Below are positions 1 to 7,120 of a stretch of 64,000 nt of DNA, piece by piece; position 1 is the first letter of the stretch, and each line of letters begins with the position of its first letter. The position numbers and the translations under genes are program-made. This DNA is from Mucilaginibacter sp. SG564 (lineage in GTDB: Bacteria > Bacteroidota > Bacteroidia > Sphingobacteriales > Sphingobacteriaceae). The stretch spans positions 186,001 to 250,000 of the forward strand of contig NZ_JABGNA010000002.1 in NCBI RefSeq assembly GCF_013149275.1. Direction: 5' to 3'. The notes beneath the pieces were generated by a model. The model saw only the letters and a list, made by a program, of their open reading frames with translations, searched no databases and was not told the origin of the DNA.

Positions 1-28
1 CCTGAGGTATAAACTGGTTTAGAAACAA

Positions 29-58
29 CCTCAGGGTCTCTTTCAGGAGACCCTGAGG
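29..58 (-). terminator. Hairpin terminator after the 105-467 gene
   Basis: A perfect 12-bp stem (29-40 with 47-58) and a 6-base loop. Read on the minus strand it lies about 47 bases past the stop of the gene at 105-467 and is followed by a T-rich stretch. Bases 1-8 could instead pair with 28-35, so two mutually exclusive foldings exist. Confidence 0.65.
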
Positions 59-104
59 GGATTAAGACAAATGTCTATTGATTTTTATATCATCCCCCTG
101 GTCA

Positions 105-467
105 TCAGCCTTGTTTGCCAATAAGCTTATAACCATCGGCCATATCAGGAATTTGATCAAAGGACATACCTGCATACCGCTTTTCTATCCTGCCAATATG
201 AGTGCAGGCATGTTCCAGATACTCATCGTCAATAACTTCCTGTATCGTATCTCTGATACCTTCGTGGCTCAGGTTTGCCGCGATGATCATATCAGATGCC
301 CAGAAACTGGCCGAACCGGATTGTGCCATTAATCTTTGAATATTTGCCAGCGTAAATAGTGTAGCTACAAACACGTTACCATTTTCAAGTATAATATGAA
401 CATCGATATTGTCATCAAGTTCATTGGTTTCGTTATAGCCAGCCGGAAAAGTGATCTTAAAATCCAT
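105..467 (-). CDS. Hypothetical 120-aa protein
   Basis: Small acidic protein of 120 residues that I do not recognise. It has no signal peptide, lipobox or membrane segment, so it is probably cytoplasmic. The first half reads as alternating beta strands (residues ~15-40), the second half as helices. It stands alone, ends at a strong hairpin, and is divergent from the ATP-grasp operon across an AT-rich gap of about 250 bp that must hold both promoters. The reading frame is intact and starts with ATG; function unknown. Confidence 0.6.
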   Translation of the reverse strand: MDFKITFPAGYNETNELDDNIDVHIILENGNVFVATLFTLANIQRLMAQSGSASFWASDMIIAANLSHEGIRDTIQEVIDDEYLEHACTHIGRIEKRYAGMSFDQIPDMADGYKLIGKQG

Positions 468-722
468 CTTTATTTATAAAAGTATAAAGATAAGATTCCC
501 TTAGTTATTCTTTCAAATTAACAAGTTCACCATTTTTCAGTCAAAAGCAACAAATCATCTTAAATAAAAAGCAATAATTTATTAAAATTTACTTAAAATG
601 AATTATTTATATAAATAATTGGATTTTTTTGACATTTTTTTTGCTTTTTTAATAAAACACTTCATAAATTACATTTTATAAAAAATAACTGATTGATAAA
701 TTTATAATTATGGCAATTTTAC
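468..722. other. AT-rich divergent intergenic region
   Basis: About 255 bp of very AT-rich sequence between the divergent 105-467 gene and the ATP-grasp operon. It should hold both promoters. I see no exact TAnnTTTG box, only a near match (TACATTTT) around 672-679 on the plus strand. No gene is supported. Confidence 0.4.
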
Positions 723-2171
723 ATGAAAGAATCAGCTTATTTTAATCAATACACTCCCATTAACGGCGTATGGGACGAAATGTATGGTACAAATTGCAAT
801 GTTCGCGACCATTATTTGAAAGTTATCGAGTACATTTCAAAAGAATCGGCCGATGATCTGAACAAAAAAGAAGAGCTGGCCAAAAGCCTGTTCATGAGCC
901 AGGGTATTACTTTTACCGTTTACAACAGTGGCGAGGGTATCGAAAAGATATTCCCTTTTGATATTATCCCCCGTATTATTACCGCCAGTGAATGGGCTTT
1001 TGTAGAGAAAGGCATCAAACAACGGCTTACCGCCCTTAACCTGTTCCTGAAAGATATATATAACAACCAGTTTATTGTAAAGGATGGCATAGTGCCCATT
1101 GATATTATTTACTCCTGTCCGCATTTTTTGCGGGAGATGTACCAGCTTAAAGTGCCCTATGATATCTATGTACACATATCTGGCATCGACCTGATCCGTG
1201 ATGAGGACGGCACTTTTTATGTGCTGGAAGATAACCTGCGCACCCCATCAGGAGTAAGCTATATGCTGGAGAACCGGGAGATCACCAAGCGTTTGTTTCC
1301 GGATCTGCTGCCCCAATGCGGGGTTCGCAGCGTAACCGAGTATCCAACTATATTGTACAAGAACCTGCTGGCGCTTTCGCCCAGGCAAATATCAAACCCA
1401 ACCATTGTATTGCTAAGTCCGGGCATATATAACTCGGCCTATTTTGAGCATACTACCCTGGCCCGTTTGATGGGCGTTGAACTGGTAGAAGGCCGAGACC
1501 TGGTAGTTAATAACCATAAGGTATACATGAAAACCACTACCGGCCTGCAGCAGGTAGATGTGATATACCGCCGGGTTGACGACGAGTACCTGGACCCACT
1601 CGTTTTTAATCCCGAAAGCATGCTGGGTGTTGCCGGCATCATGGGCGCTTACCGCAAAGGCAATGTGGCTATTGTAAATGCTATTGGCACCGGCGTTGCC
1701 GATGATAAAGCGGTTTACGCTTACGTTCCGGATATGATACGTTACTACCTGAACGAGGAACCGATCCTGAAAAACGTACCCACCCACCAATTGGGCAACC
1801 CTGATGAACGTGAACATGTGTTCAAAAACCTGAATAACATGGTGGTTAAAAAAACCAATGGTAGCGGTGGCTATGGTATGCTGATGGGTCATGCCGCATC
1901 TGAACAGGAAATTGACGACTATAAAAAAGAGATCCTGAAAGATCCGCGCAATTTTATTGCCCAGCCAACTATTAGCCTTTCGGCGGCGCCTTGTTATATG
2001 CAGGGCCTGTTAAAACCCCGCCGGGTCGACCTTCGCCCTTATGCCCTTTACGGGCCCGACGGCATTGAGATAGTGCCGGGCGGATTAACACGCGTGGCCC
2101 TTAAAGAAGGTTCACTGGTAGTAAACAGCTCACAGGGCGGCGGCAGTAAAGATACCTGGGTGCTCGCCTGA
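723..2171 (+). CDS. Circularly permuted ATP-grasp type 2 protein (COG2308)
   Basis: 482 residues, full length for the COG2308/DUF404-DUF407 family (circularly permuted ATP-grasp type 2). Visible marks are the FDIIPR segment (~80), the family block YNSAYFEHTTLARLMGVELV (~235-255), the glycine-rich KKTNGSGGYGM (~373-386) and the C-terminal RRVDLRPYALYGPDG. The family is predicted to be an ATP-dependent carboxylate-amine/thiol ligase that makes a peptide or amide bond; substrate unknown. It is first gene of an operon with alpha-E (2313) and transglutaminase-like (3257) genes, an association known across bacteria. Homologous operons in other phyla often carry the Anbu protease; none is present here. 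Family assignment is firm; the reaction is inference. Confidence 0.93.
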   Translation: MKESAYFNQYTPINGVWDEMYGTNCNVRDHYLKVIEYISKESADDLNKKEELAKSLFMSQGITFTVYNSGEGIEKIFPFDIIPRIITASEWAFVEKGIKQRLTALNLFLKDIYNNQFIVKDGIVPIDIIYSCPHFLREMYQLKVPYDIYVHISGIDLIRDEDGTFYVLEDNLRTPSGVSYMLENREITKRLFPDLLPQCGVRSVTEYPTILYKNLLALSPRQISNPTIVLLSPGIYNSAYFEHTTLARLMGVELVEGRDLVVNNHKVYMKTTTGLQQVDVIYRRVDDEYLDPLVFNPESMLGVAGIMGAYRKGNVAIVNAIGTGVADDKAVYAYVPDMIRYYLNEEPILKNVPTHQLGNPDEREHVFKNLNNMVVKKTNGSGGYGMLMGHAASEQEIDDYKKEILKDPRNFIAQPTISLSAAPCYMQGLLKPRRVDLRPYALYGPDGIEIVPGGLTRVALKEGSLVVNSSQGGGSKDTWVLA

Positions 2172-2177
2172 TTTGAG

Positions 2178-2293
2178 ATTTCGGACGTTCGATTTCGAAT
2201 TTAGTGGCAGTCCATTACTTTCGTAATTTAAACTCCGCAACCCATCAGGCACAATAAATCATTAAAATAAATCCGAAATCGAACATCCGAAAT
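2178..2293. repeat. 20-bp inverted repeat inside the operon gap
   Basis: Arms 2178-2197 and 2274-2293 are inverted copies with one mismatch, enclosing ~76 bp between the ATP-grasp and alpha-E genes. The unit GAAATCGAACATCYGAAAT recurs at about 6270-6299, so this is a dispersed intergenic repeat. In mRNA it could fold into a long stem between the two cistrons. Confidence 0.7.
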
Positions 2294-2312
2294 CCGAAAT
2301 AAAAAGACACAT

Positions 2313-3248
2313 ATGTTAAGCAGGGTTGCAGCAAGTTTTTATTGGTTAAGCCGTTACATTGAGCGCAGCGACGGCATGCTGCGAATGCTCAAAATAAACT
2401 ATGCCTCATCGCAGGATACCGTACAGGAATTTACCTGGGAACCGGTGATCAGGATATTTGTTGGTTTGCACGAGACTGATGCCGACACGCTGGACAACGA
2501 TAGCCGGTCTGTTTTAAAATATATGGTAACTGGTAAAAACAACCCAAACTCCATACTCAATATTATTACCCTGGCCCGTGAAAATGCCCGCGGCGTGCAG
2601 GAGCACATCACCAAGGATCTGTGGCAGTGCCTTAACGAGTATTATCATACCGTAAAAGACCCGCGGATAGAACGCGCCTTACAGCGGGAAGACCCGATTG
2701 GCGTATTGGATGTTTTAATAAAACAGGTGATGCTCTATTACGGTACCGTCGAAATTACGATGGAACGTGGCGAAGGTCGCAGCTTTATGAACATCGGCAA
2801 ATACCTGGAACGGGCCATACAGTCGGTCGACATCCTGGATACCAAATTCAGTTCGGTGAGTGACAATCCCAACCTGCTTACTGATACTACTTACTGGAAA
2901 CACCTGCTGCTTTCATTAGGCGGCTATGAGCTGTACCTCAAAACCTATCGCGAAGGTTTTGAGGCCGAGAACATCCTGGAACAGGTGGTACTCAACAATG
3001 ATTTCCCGCGATCGGTTATTTATTCGGTAAATAATATCCAACGCTATTTTGACAGGTTGAAAAACGATACCAATGTGGACACCTATCGCGAAATGTCGTT
3101 CCAGATAGGAAGGTTGCAGAGCCGTATTAAATATAGTTCGGTACGCAGCATCAGACAGGAAGGCCTGCATGGATTCCTGACCCAGATCAGGAACGAACTG
3201 TACAGTGTAGGTAACTCTCTGAATGAATACTATTTTGCCAATTCATAA
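2313..3248 (+). CDS. Alpha-E domain protein (DUF403, COG2307)
   Basis: 311 residues, typical length for the all-helical alpha-E family. The N-terminus MLSRVAASFYWLSRYIERSD is the family signature, and conserved arginines and glutamates recur through the helices. Function is not established. The family nearly always travels with COG2308 ATP-grasp and transglutaminase genes and is thought to act with them in peptide synthesis or modification. It lies 141 bp after the ATP-grasp gene and 8 bp before the transglutaminase gene, so co-transcription is very likely. No signal peptide; cytoplasmic. Confidence 0.93.
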   Translation: MLSRVAASFYWLSRYIERSDGMLRMLKINYASSQDTVQEFTWEPVIRIFVGLHETDADTLDNDSRSVLKYMVTGKNNPNSILNIITLARENARGVQEHITKDLWQCLNEYYHTVKDPRIERALQREDPIGVLDVLIKQVMLYYGTVEITMERGEGRSFMNIGKYLERAIQSVDILDTKFSSVSDNPNLLTDTTYWKHLLLSLGGYELYLKTYREGFEAENILEQVVLNNDFPRSVIYSVNNIQRYFDRLKNDTNVDTYREMSFQIGRLQSRIKYSSVRSIRQEGLHGFLTQIRNELYSVGNSLNEYYFANS

Positions 3249-3256
3249 TTAACCAT

Positions 3257-4216
3257 ATGCCAGAGTTTAAAATACAACATATAACCAAATACACCTATGA
3301 AGGACTGGTACGCGACAGCGCCAACCAGATCATCCTTTTTCCGATAAAGGATGAGTATCAGGATGTAATAAAGCAGGAACTGCAAATTACCGGCAACCCG
3401 GTTGTTGACACCCATATTGACTATTATGGTAACGAAGTAGGCAGCTTTACCTATAGCGAGCCGCATTCCCAGTTACTCATCAGCTCTAAACTTGATGTGA
3501 TCACCCGGCAACGCCCGCTACCCGTGAATGACATTTTCCCCGAACAACAGTGGGAGGATTTAAAACGCCTGCAATACATGGTGCCTTATATTGATTTTTT
3601 AAAGCAGGAATACTTTGAAGGACTGCCGGAGCTACAGGTTATTGTAGAACAGGAAAGATCAAAAGACGAAACACCCTATCAGGTAGCTCTCCGTTTTTGC
3701 CAGTACGTGTATCAGAACTTTGAATACATTAAAGGCGTTACCACCGTTGAAACCACGCTCGACGAGGTTTGGCAATTGAAGGCTGGTGTTTGCCAGGATT
3801 TTGCCCATATTTTAATGGTGATGCTCCGCCTGCTTAAAATACCGGCACGCTATGTAAGTGGCTATATTTGCACTCACAGTAGCGCCATGCGGGGCGAGGG
3901 CGCCACCCATGCCTGGGCCGAAGCCTATATCCCTGATTATGGCTGGTTAGGTATCGATCCTACCAATAACTGTATAGCTAACGAAACTCATGTGCGCCTG
4001 GCCGTTGGCCGCAGCTTTCCGGATTGCTCGCCGGTAAAAGGTGTGTACAAAGGTTCATCTGGGCATAAACTGGAGGTTGCTGTAACGGTTGACGATGAAA
4101 ACTCACCCGCGTATGATAACCATACCATTCAGGAAACTGCTCCTCTGCAACCAGTAACCGAGCCCGCCAAAAACAGCTATCAGCGGCATATGGAGATCAT
4201 GCAACAGCAGCAGTGA
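3257..4216 (+). CDS. Transglutaminase-like cysteine peptidase family protein (COG1305)
   Basis: 319 residues with an N-terminal bacterial transglutaminase-like beta domain (residues ~1-95) followed by the catalytic core. The triad is intact: Cys179 in AGVCQDFAH, His218 in ATHAWAEAY and Asp234 in GIDPTNN. It may act as a protease, amidase or transpeptidase on the product of the neighbouring ATP-grasp enzyme. No signal peptide, consistent with a cytoplasmic role with its partners. The last ~50 residues are a low-complexity tail ending in a glutamine run. Start ATG 8 bp after the alpha-E stop. Family certain, substrate unknown. Confidence 0.92.
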   Translation: MPEFKIQHITKYTYEGLVRDSANQIILFPIKDEYQDVIKQELQITGNPVVDTHIDYYGNEVGSFTYSEPHSQLLISSKLDVITRQRPLPVNDIFPEQQWEDLKRLQYMVPYIDFLKQEYFEGLPELQVIVEQERSKDETPYQVALRFCQYVYQNFEYIKGVTTVETTLDEVWQLKAGVCQDFAHILMVMLRLLKIPARYVSGYICTHSSAMRGEGATHAWAEAYIPDYGWLGIDPTNNCIANETHVRLAVGRSFPDCSPVKGVYKGSSGHKLEVAVTVDDENSPAYDNHTIQETAPLQPVTEPAKNSYQRHMEIMQQQQ

Positions 4217-4230
4217 TGATGATGTGAGGA

Positions 4231-4322
4231 TTTCTGAACCATGATTTTCATGATTAAAAGATTTAAGGATTATCTGTATTTAATCAAGGTGATCCCAGAA
4301 TCCTACAATCATGGTTCAGAAA
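4231..4322. repeat. Nested palindromic intergenic element
   Basis: Perfect 16-bp outer arms (4231-4246 and 4307-4322, TTTCTGAACCATGATT and its complement) with a perfect inner 8-bp pair (4251-4258 with 4279-4286). It sits between the convergent transglutaminase and thioredoxin-like genes, so it may act as a bidirectional terminator. The shape is REP-like. Confidence 0.75.
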
Positions 4323-4331
4323 ATCTGAAAG

Positions 4332-4823
4332 TTAAACTACTTTTTTAGCCGAGGCTACCAATACCGGGATAACCGGTACCTTATCGTAGGTCTTTGATAT
4401 CTTGCCATTGCGGTCATAAATGGCAATAAAAGGCGTATTTTTTATCTGAAAATACTTCTGCACCAGGTAAGTATACCCCTCGGTTCCTATGGTGATGTTA
4501 TGATATTTAGCCAGATCAAAATCACGTTGAAAAACCTGTATGGCTTTCAGTTGAGTAACAAAAGTGATCAGTACGATCTGCACATCCTGCAGATTTTTCA
4601 ATTGCGGTTTCAGATCATACATCAAATGCTGGCAGTGGCCACAATCTGGCGAAAAATAGATCAGCATTACCGGCTTGTTCTTTTTCAGGTTGGCCGGGGT
4701 AACATATACGCTATCGGTAGTTAATATATGATACGGAGGGATGCCGGTATTAGCGCCTAAGGTTTGGGCTTGTGTACAGCCAGCCGCGATAAGCAAACAA
4801 AGGAACAGATATATCTTTTTCAT
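4332..4823 (-). CDS. Thioredoxin-like lipoprotein (redoxin family)
   Basis: 163 residues from the ATG at 4823; a start 7 codons upstream is possible, but this one gives a clean lipoprotein signal (MKKIYLFLCLLIAAGC, lipobox Cys16). The thioredoxin fold carries the active site CGHC (Cys61/Cys64) after the strand PVMLIYFSPD and a cis-Pro-like NTPFIAIYD near the C-terminus. It probably handles disulfide exchange in the periplasm, anchored to a membrane. Substrate unknown. Convergent with the transglutaminase gene. Confidence 0.85.
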   Translation of the reverse strand: MKKIYLFLCLLIAAGCTQAQTLGANTGIPPYHILTTDSVYVTPANLKKNKPVMLIYFSPDCGHCQHLMYDLKPQLKNLQDVQIVLITFVTQLKAIQVFQRDFDLAKYHNITIGTEGYTYLVQKYFQIKNTPFIAIYDRNGKISKTYDKVPVIPVLVASAKKVV

Positions 4824-4864
4824 TAGATTAATATAGTATTTCATTAAGCATATTTACGATATTT

Positions 4865-5884
4865 TTAACTCTCCAGCAATTCCAGCTGCCAGGCTATCTG
4901 CTCTTCTGTTATAGGGAACAACGCGTTTTCACGCACGGTATGATAAACGGCCTCAAATAAACCATTATAATTACCTTTGTCTGACGGTACCCACTCTACT
5001 GTTTTCTGATTATCGGCCCCCATCAGCACCAGTTTACCTTCACTGCCTTCGGGTTCAATACCAAAACCTTCTTCATTTGGCATCGTGCCTGCATCCAGTT
5101 GTGCCTCCTGCACGTCGGTACGCAATTTTACAAAGCTACCCAAGGTACCGTGGATCACAAAACCAGGCAAATGTTCGGCTATCAGTAAGCCCGAGGTTAA
5201 ATATACATTGAGCTGGTTGGGGTACGAAAGGTGAATATTAAAATAATCATCAACCTGCGAGCCCGGCCGGTGCGAAGCCATTGTTTTCACATAGCTCAGC
5301 GGTTTGCCAAATATACTGATGGCATTATCCACCAGGTGCGCGCCCAGATCATAGGTAAGTCCATTTCCCGGAGTATCTTTGGTTTCCTTAAATACCTTAG
5401 GCCCGATAGGCATCCGGTACCTGTCCAGCCTAAAATGCACCTCGATCAGTTCGCCCAGTCTTCCGCTTTCAATTACTTTTTTTACCGAAATAAAGCCGCT
5501 ATCGTACCGGCGGTTTTGGTAGACCATCACCTTCAAATTCAGCTTCTTACCCAGATCGAACAAGGTTTTTACTTCTGCCGATGTTACTGCCGCGGGTTTT
5601 TCGATCAGCACATGTTTACCCGCGTTCAGGGCCTGTATGGCATAATCAAAGTGGGTATTGTTGGGGGTGTTAACGATGATCAGTTCAATTTCGGCGTCGT
5701 TCAGCAACTCATCGGTGGTATTGTAGCTGATCACATCGGGATAAACCTTCCCGGCCTTTTTTTCGTGGCGTTCAACAACCGCTTTAAAGGTAAAACCAGG
5801 ATTGGTGGTTAAAAATGGCGCGTGAAATATCCGGCCCGACATGCCGTAGGCCATAAGGCCGGTAACGATTGGTTTTGATGACAT
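4865..5884 (-). CDS. Gfo/Idh/MocA family oxidoreductase
   Basis: 339 residues from the ATG at 5884, chosen because the Rossmann segment (KPIVTGLMAYGMSGRIFHAPF) begins just after it; an upstream ATG at 5923 would add 13 unconserved residues. The motif IEKPAAVT (~95-102) holds the conserved lysine of the family, and the C-terminal half is the usual alpha/beta domain with YDLGAHLVD. Members are NAD(P)-dependent dehydrogenases of sugars, inositols or bile pigments; the substrate cannot be read here. The gene is alone, 42 bp from the thioredoxin-like gene on the same strand, and carries element A in its upstream region. Confidence 0.9.
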   Translation of the reverse strand: MSSKPIVTGLMAYGMSGRIFHAPFLTTNPGFTFKAVVERHEKKAGKVYPDVISYNTTDELLNDAEIELIIVNTPNNTHFDYAIQALNAGKHVLIEKPAAVTSAEVKTLFDLGKKLNLKVMVYQNRRYDSGFISVKKVIESGRLGELIEVHFRLDRYRMPIGPKVFKETKDTPGNGLTYDLGAHLVDNAISIFGKPLSYVKTMASHRPGSQVDDYFNIHLSYPNQLNVYLTSGLLIAEHLPGFVIHGTLGSFVKLRTDVQEAQLDAGTMPNEEGFGIEPEGSEGKLVLMGADNQKTVEWVPSDKGNYNGLFEAVYHTVRENALFPITEEQIAWQLELLES

Positions 5885-5990
5885 AGATAGATAATTATTC
5901 GTGGGCTGAAAGCTCAAAGCCAAAGGCCCAAAGCTTTTGTTTATTTAGTTTTTTAGCTTATTACAAGAAACAAACAACGTATGTCTCAAA

Positions 5991-6140
5991 AATACTTTTT
6001 AAACCTTGAATTTTAACAAATTTCTTATCGAAAACAGTGTAAAAACAGTTCGGATTTTATCCAATACCATCGCTTTTAACAAATTCCCACTCGACTTTAA
6101 TCTATTTTAAAAACTTTAAAAAGTATTAGATTATTGATCG
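5991..6140 (-). repeat. Dispersed element, copy A (inverted-repeat bounded)
   Basis: Perfect 13-bp terminal inverted repeats (5991-6003 and 6115-6127) enclose ~111 bp with two direct copies of TTTTAACAAATT (6011-6022, 6074-6085). The same arrangement, with strong identity at both ends, occurs at 54177-54330. Both copies lie roughly 100 bp upstream of a minus-strand start codon in the same orientation. On the minus strand the left arm runs into TATTTTTG, a match to the Bacteroidetes -7 box. Confidence 0.75.
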
Positions 6141-6197
6141 TTAATGAACTGCATACCAAACAGCCGTTTTTTATGCCGGTTGTTTCCTTTAACCAAA

Positions 6198-6233
6198 CGG
6201 CCCCGCTTGCATTTTTCAAAGCAAGCAGGGCCG
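6198..6233 (-). terminator. Hairpin terminator after the DUF4142 gene
   Basis: A 13-bp GC-rich stem with one mismatch (6198-6210 with 6221-6233) and a 10-base loop, about 100 bases past the stop of the DUF4142 gene on the minus strand, followed there by GTTTGGTTAAAGG. Confidence 0.7.
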
Positions 6234-6333
6234 TGGTGGTGATGCAATCTCTAAATTCTAAACCCTAAGCTCTAAATTCGAAATCGAACATCTGAAATCA
6301 TTTGCACATCCGCACATTTGCATATCTGCACAT

Positions 6334-6918
6334 CTATTTCAAACCTTTTTTAATGGCTTCTATTTCTGTAAGGTGACCTTTTATTACCGGTAAAGTGTTG
6401 GTAGCAAAAGCCTTCAGGTCGGCATCTTTACAATTTTTGGCAGCATCCTCAAACAGGGTGATGGTTTTCTTATGCCCGTCAATCATGGCATCTACATAAG
6501 CCTTGTCAAAATCGGTTGTTGATTTAGCCGAAAGATCTTTCAATTCTTTTTGCTTTTCTTCGCTTGGTTCGGCAGGCAGCGTGATGTTTTTGATCTTGGC
6601 TATGCCCATCAATTCCTCATTGGCTTTGCTGTGGTCTTTTACCATCATTTCGGCAAATTTTTTCACCTGCGGATTGATCGCCTTTTGTTCGGCCACTTTG
6701 GCTACGGCTACTTCAGCCATACCACCATTTGCGGCATCGGTGGCAAATTTGGCATCGCCCTGGTCAACCGCTATGCCTGTAGCGCCGGTTGTGGTTGTGT
6801 CTTTAGTATGATTTGCACTGTCTGCGCTTTCCTTACTGTCGGTTTTGGCACCGTTATTACATGCCTGGAACATCCATGCCGACAGCACGAACATCATCAT
6901 TAAACTTAACTTTTTCAT
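6334..6918 (-). CDS. DUF4142 lipoprotein (ferritin-like helical bundle)
   Basis: 194 residues. Signal peptide with lipobox ending MFQAC (Cys20), then a disordered Ser/Thr/Asp-rich linker (~21-50), then a helical DUF4142 domain (DAKFATDAANGGMAEVAVAK onward, with MMVKDHSKANEEL and DGHKKTITLFEDAA). DUF4142 proteins are predicted envelope proteins with a ferritin-like fold and are common in Bacteroidetes, often stress-linked; function not known. Conserved histidines (in KDHSKAN, DGHKKT) could bind metal but this is inference. Monocistronic, with its own terminator. Confidence 0.9.
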   Translation of the reverse strand: MKKLSLMMMFVLSAWMFQACNNGAKTDSKESADSANHTKDTTTTGATGIAVDQGDAKFATDAANGGMAEVAVAKVAEQKAINPQVKKFAEMMVKDHSKANEELMGIAKIKNITLPAEPSEEKQKELKDLSAKSTTDFDKAYVDAMIDGHKKTITLFEDAAKNCKDADLKAFATNTLPVIKGHLTEIEAIKKGLK

Positions 6919-7015
6919 AGTGAATGTTTATATTGTTTTTATAATCAACAATTTTTACTCAGATAAGTTTCATTTTCTTATTTGTAAAATAATTTAACAT
7001 AAAAACACGCTACAT

Positions 7016-7053
7016 CCACACGTCATTACTTCGTACCTCGCAATGACGTGTGG
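7016..7053. repeat. Short GTCATT...AATGAC palindrome
   Basis: Perfect 12-bp arms (7016-7027 and 7042-7053) around a TACCTCGC-containing loop. It is a minimal member of the CGTCATTGCGAG family found at 8490, 10908, 23821, 33686 and 35906. Confidence 0.7.
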
Positions 7054-7070
7054 AAAAGGAAAGAAAACCC

Positions 7071-7102
7071 AAAAGGCCATCATGCATGCATGATGGCCTT
7101 TT
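7071..7102 (-). terminator. Perfect 32-bp palindromic terminator
   Basis: A perfect palindrome with A-run and T-run ends around AAGGCCATCATGCATGCATG and its complement, 19 bases past the aminotransferase stop on the minus strand. It would also stop transcription coming from the other side. Confidence 0.85.
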
Positions 7103-7120
7103 ATCTATATCAATGAATAC

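Larger units (their letters stand above)
5885..6333. other. 449-bp intergenic region with repeat element A
   Basis: No gene. From left to right it holds a GCTTTGGGCCTTTGGCTTTG-type low-complexity run (5908-5936), the inverted-repeat element A (about 5991-6140), a terminator (6198-6233) and a mixture of two dispersed repeats: a GAAATCGAACATCTGAAATC unit and the TTTGCACATC...TGCACATCT family (6299-6335). Confidence 0.7.

Noticed and set aside
723-4216. An Anbu-type protease gene in the trio operon
   Set aside because: Looked for downstream and upstream; the neighbours are a repeat, a thioredoxin-like lipoprotein and an unrelated small gene.
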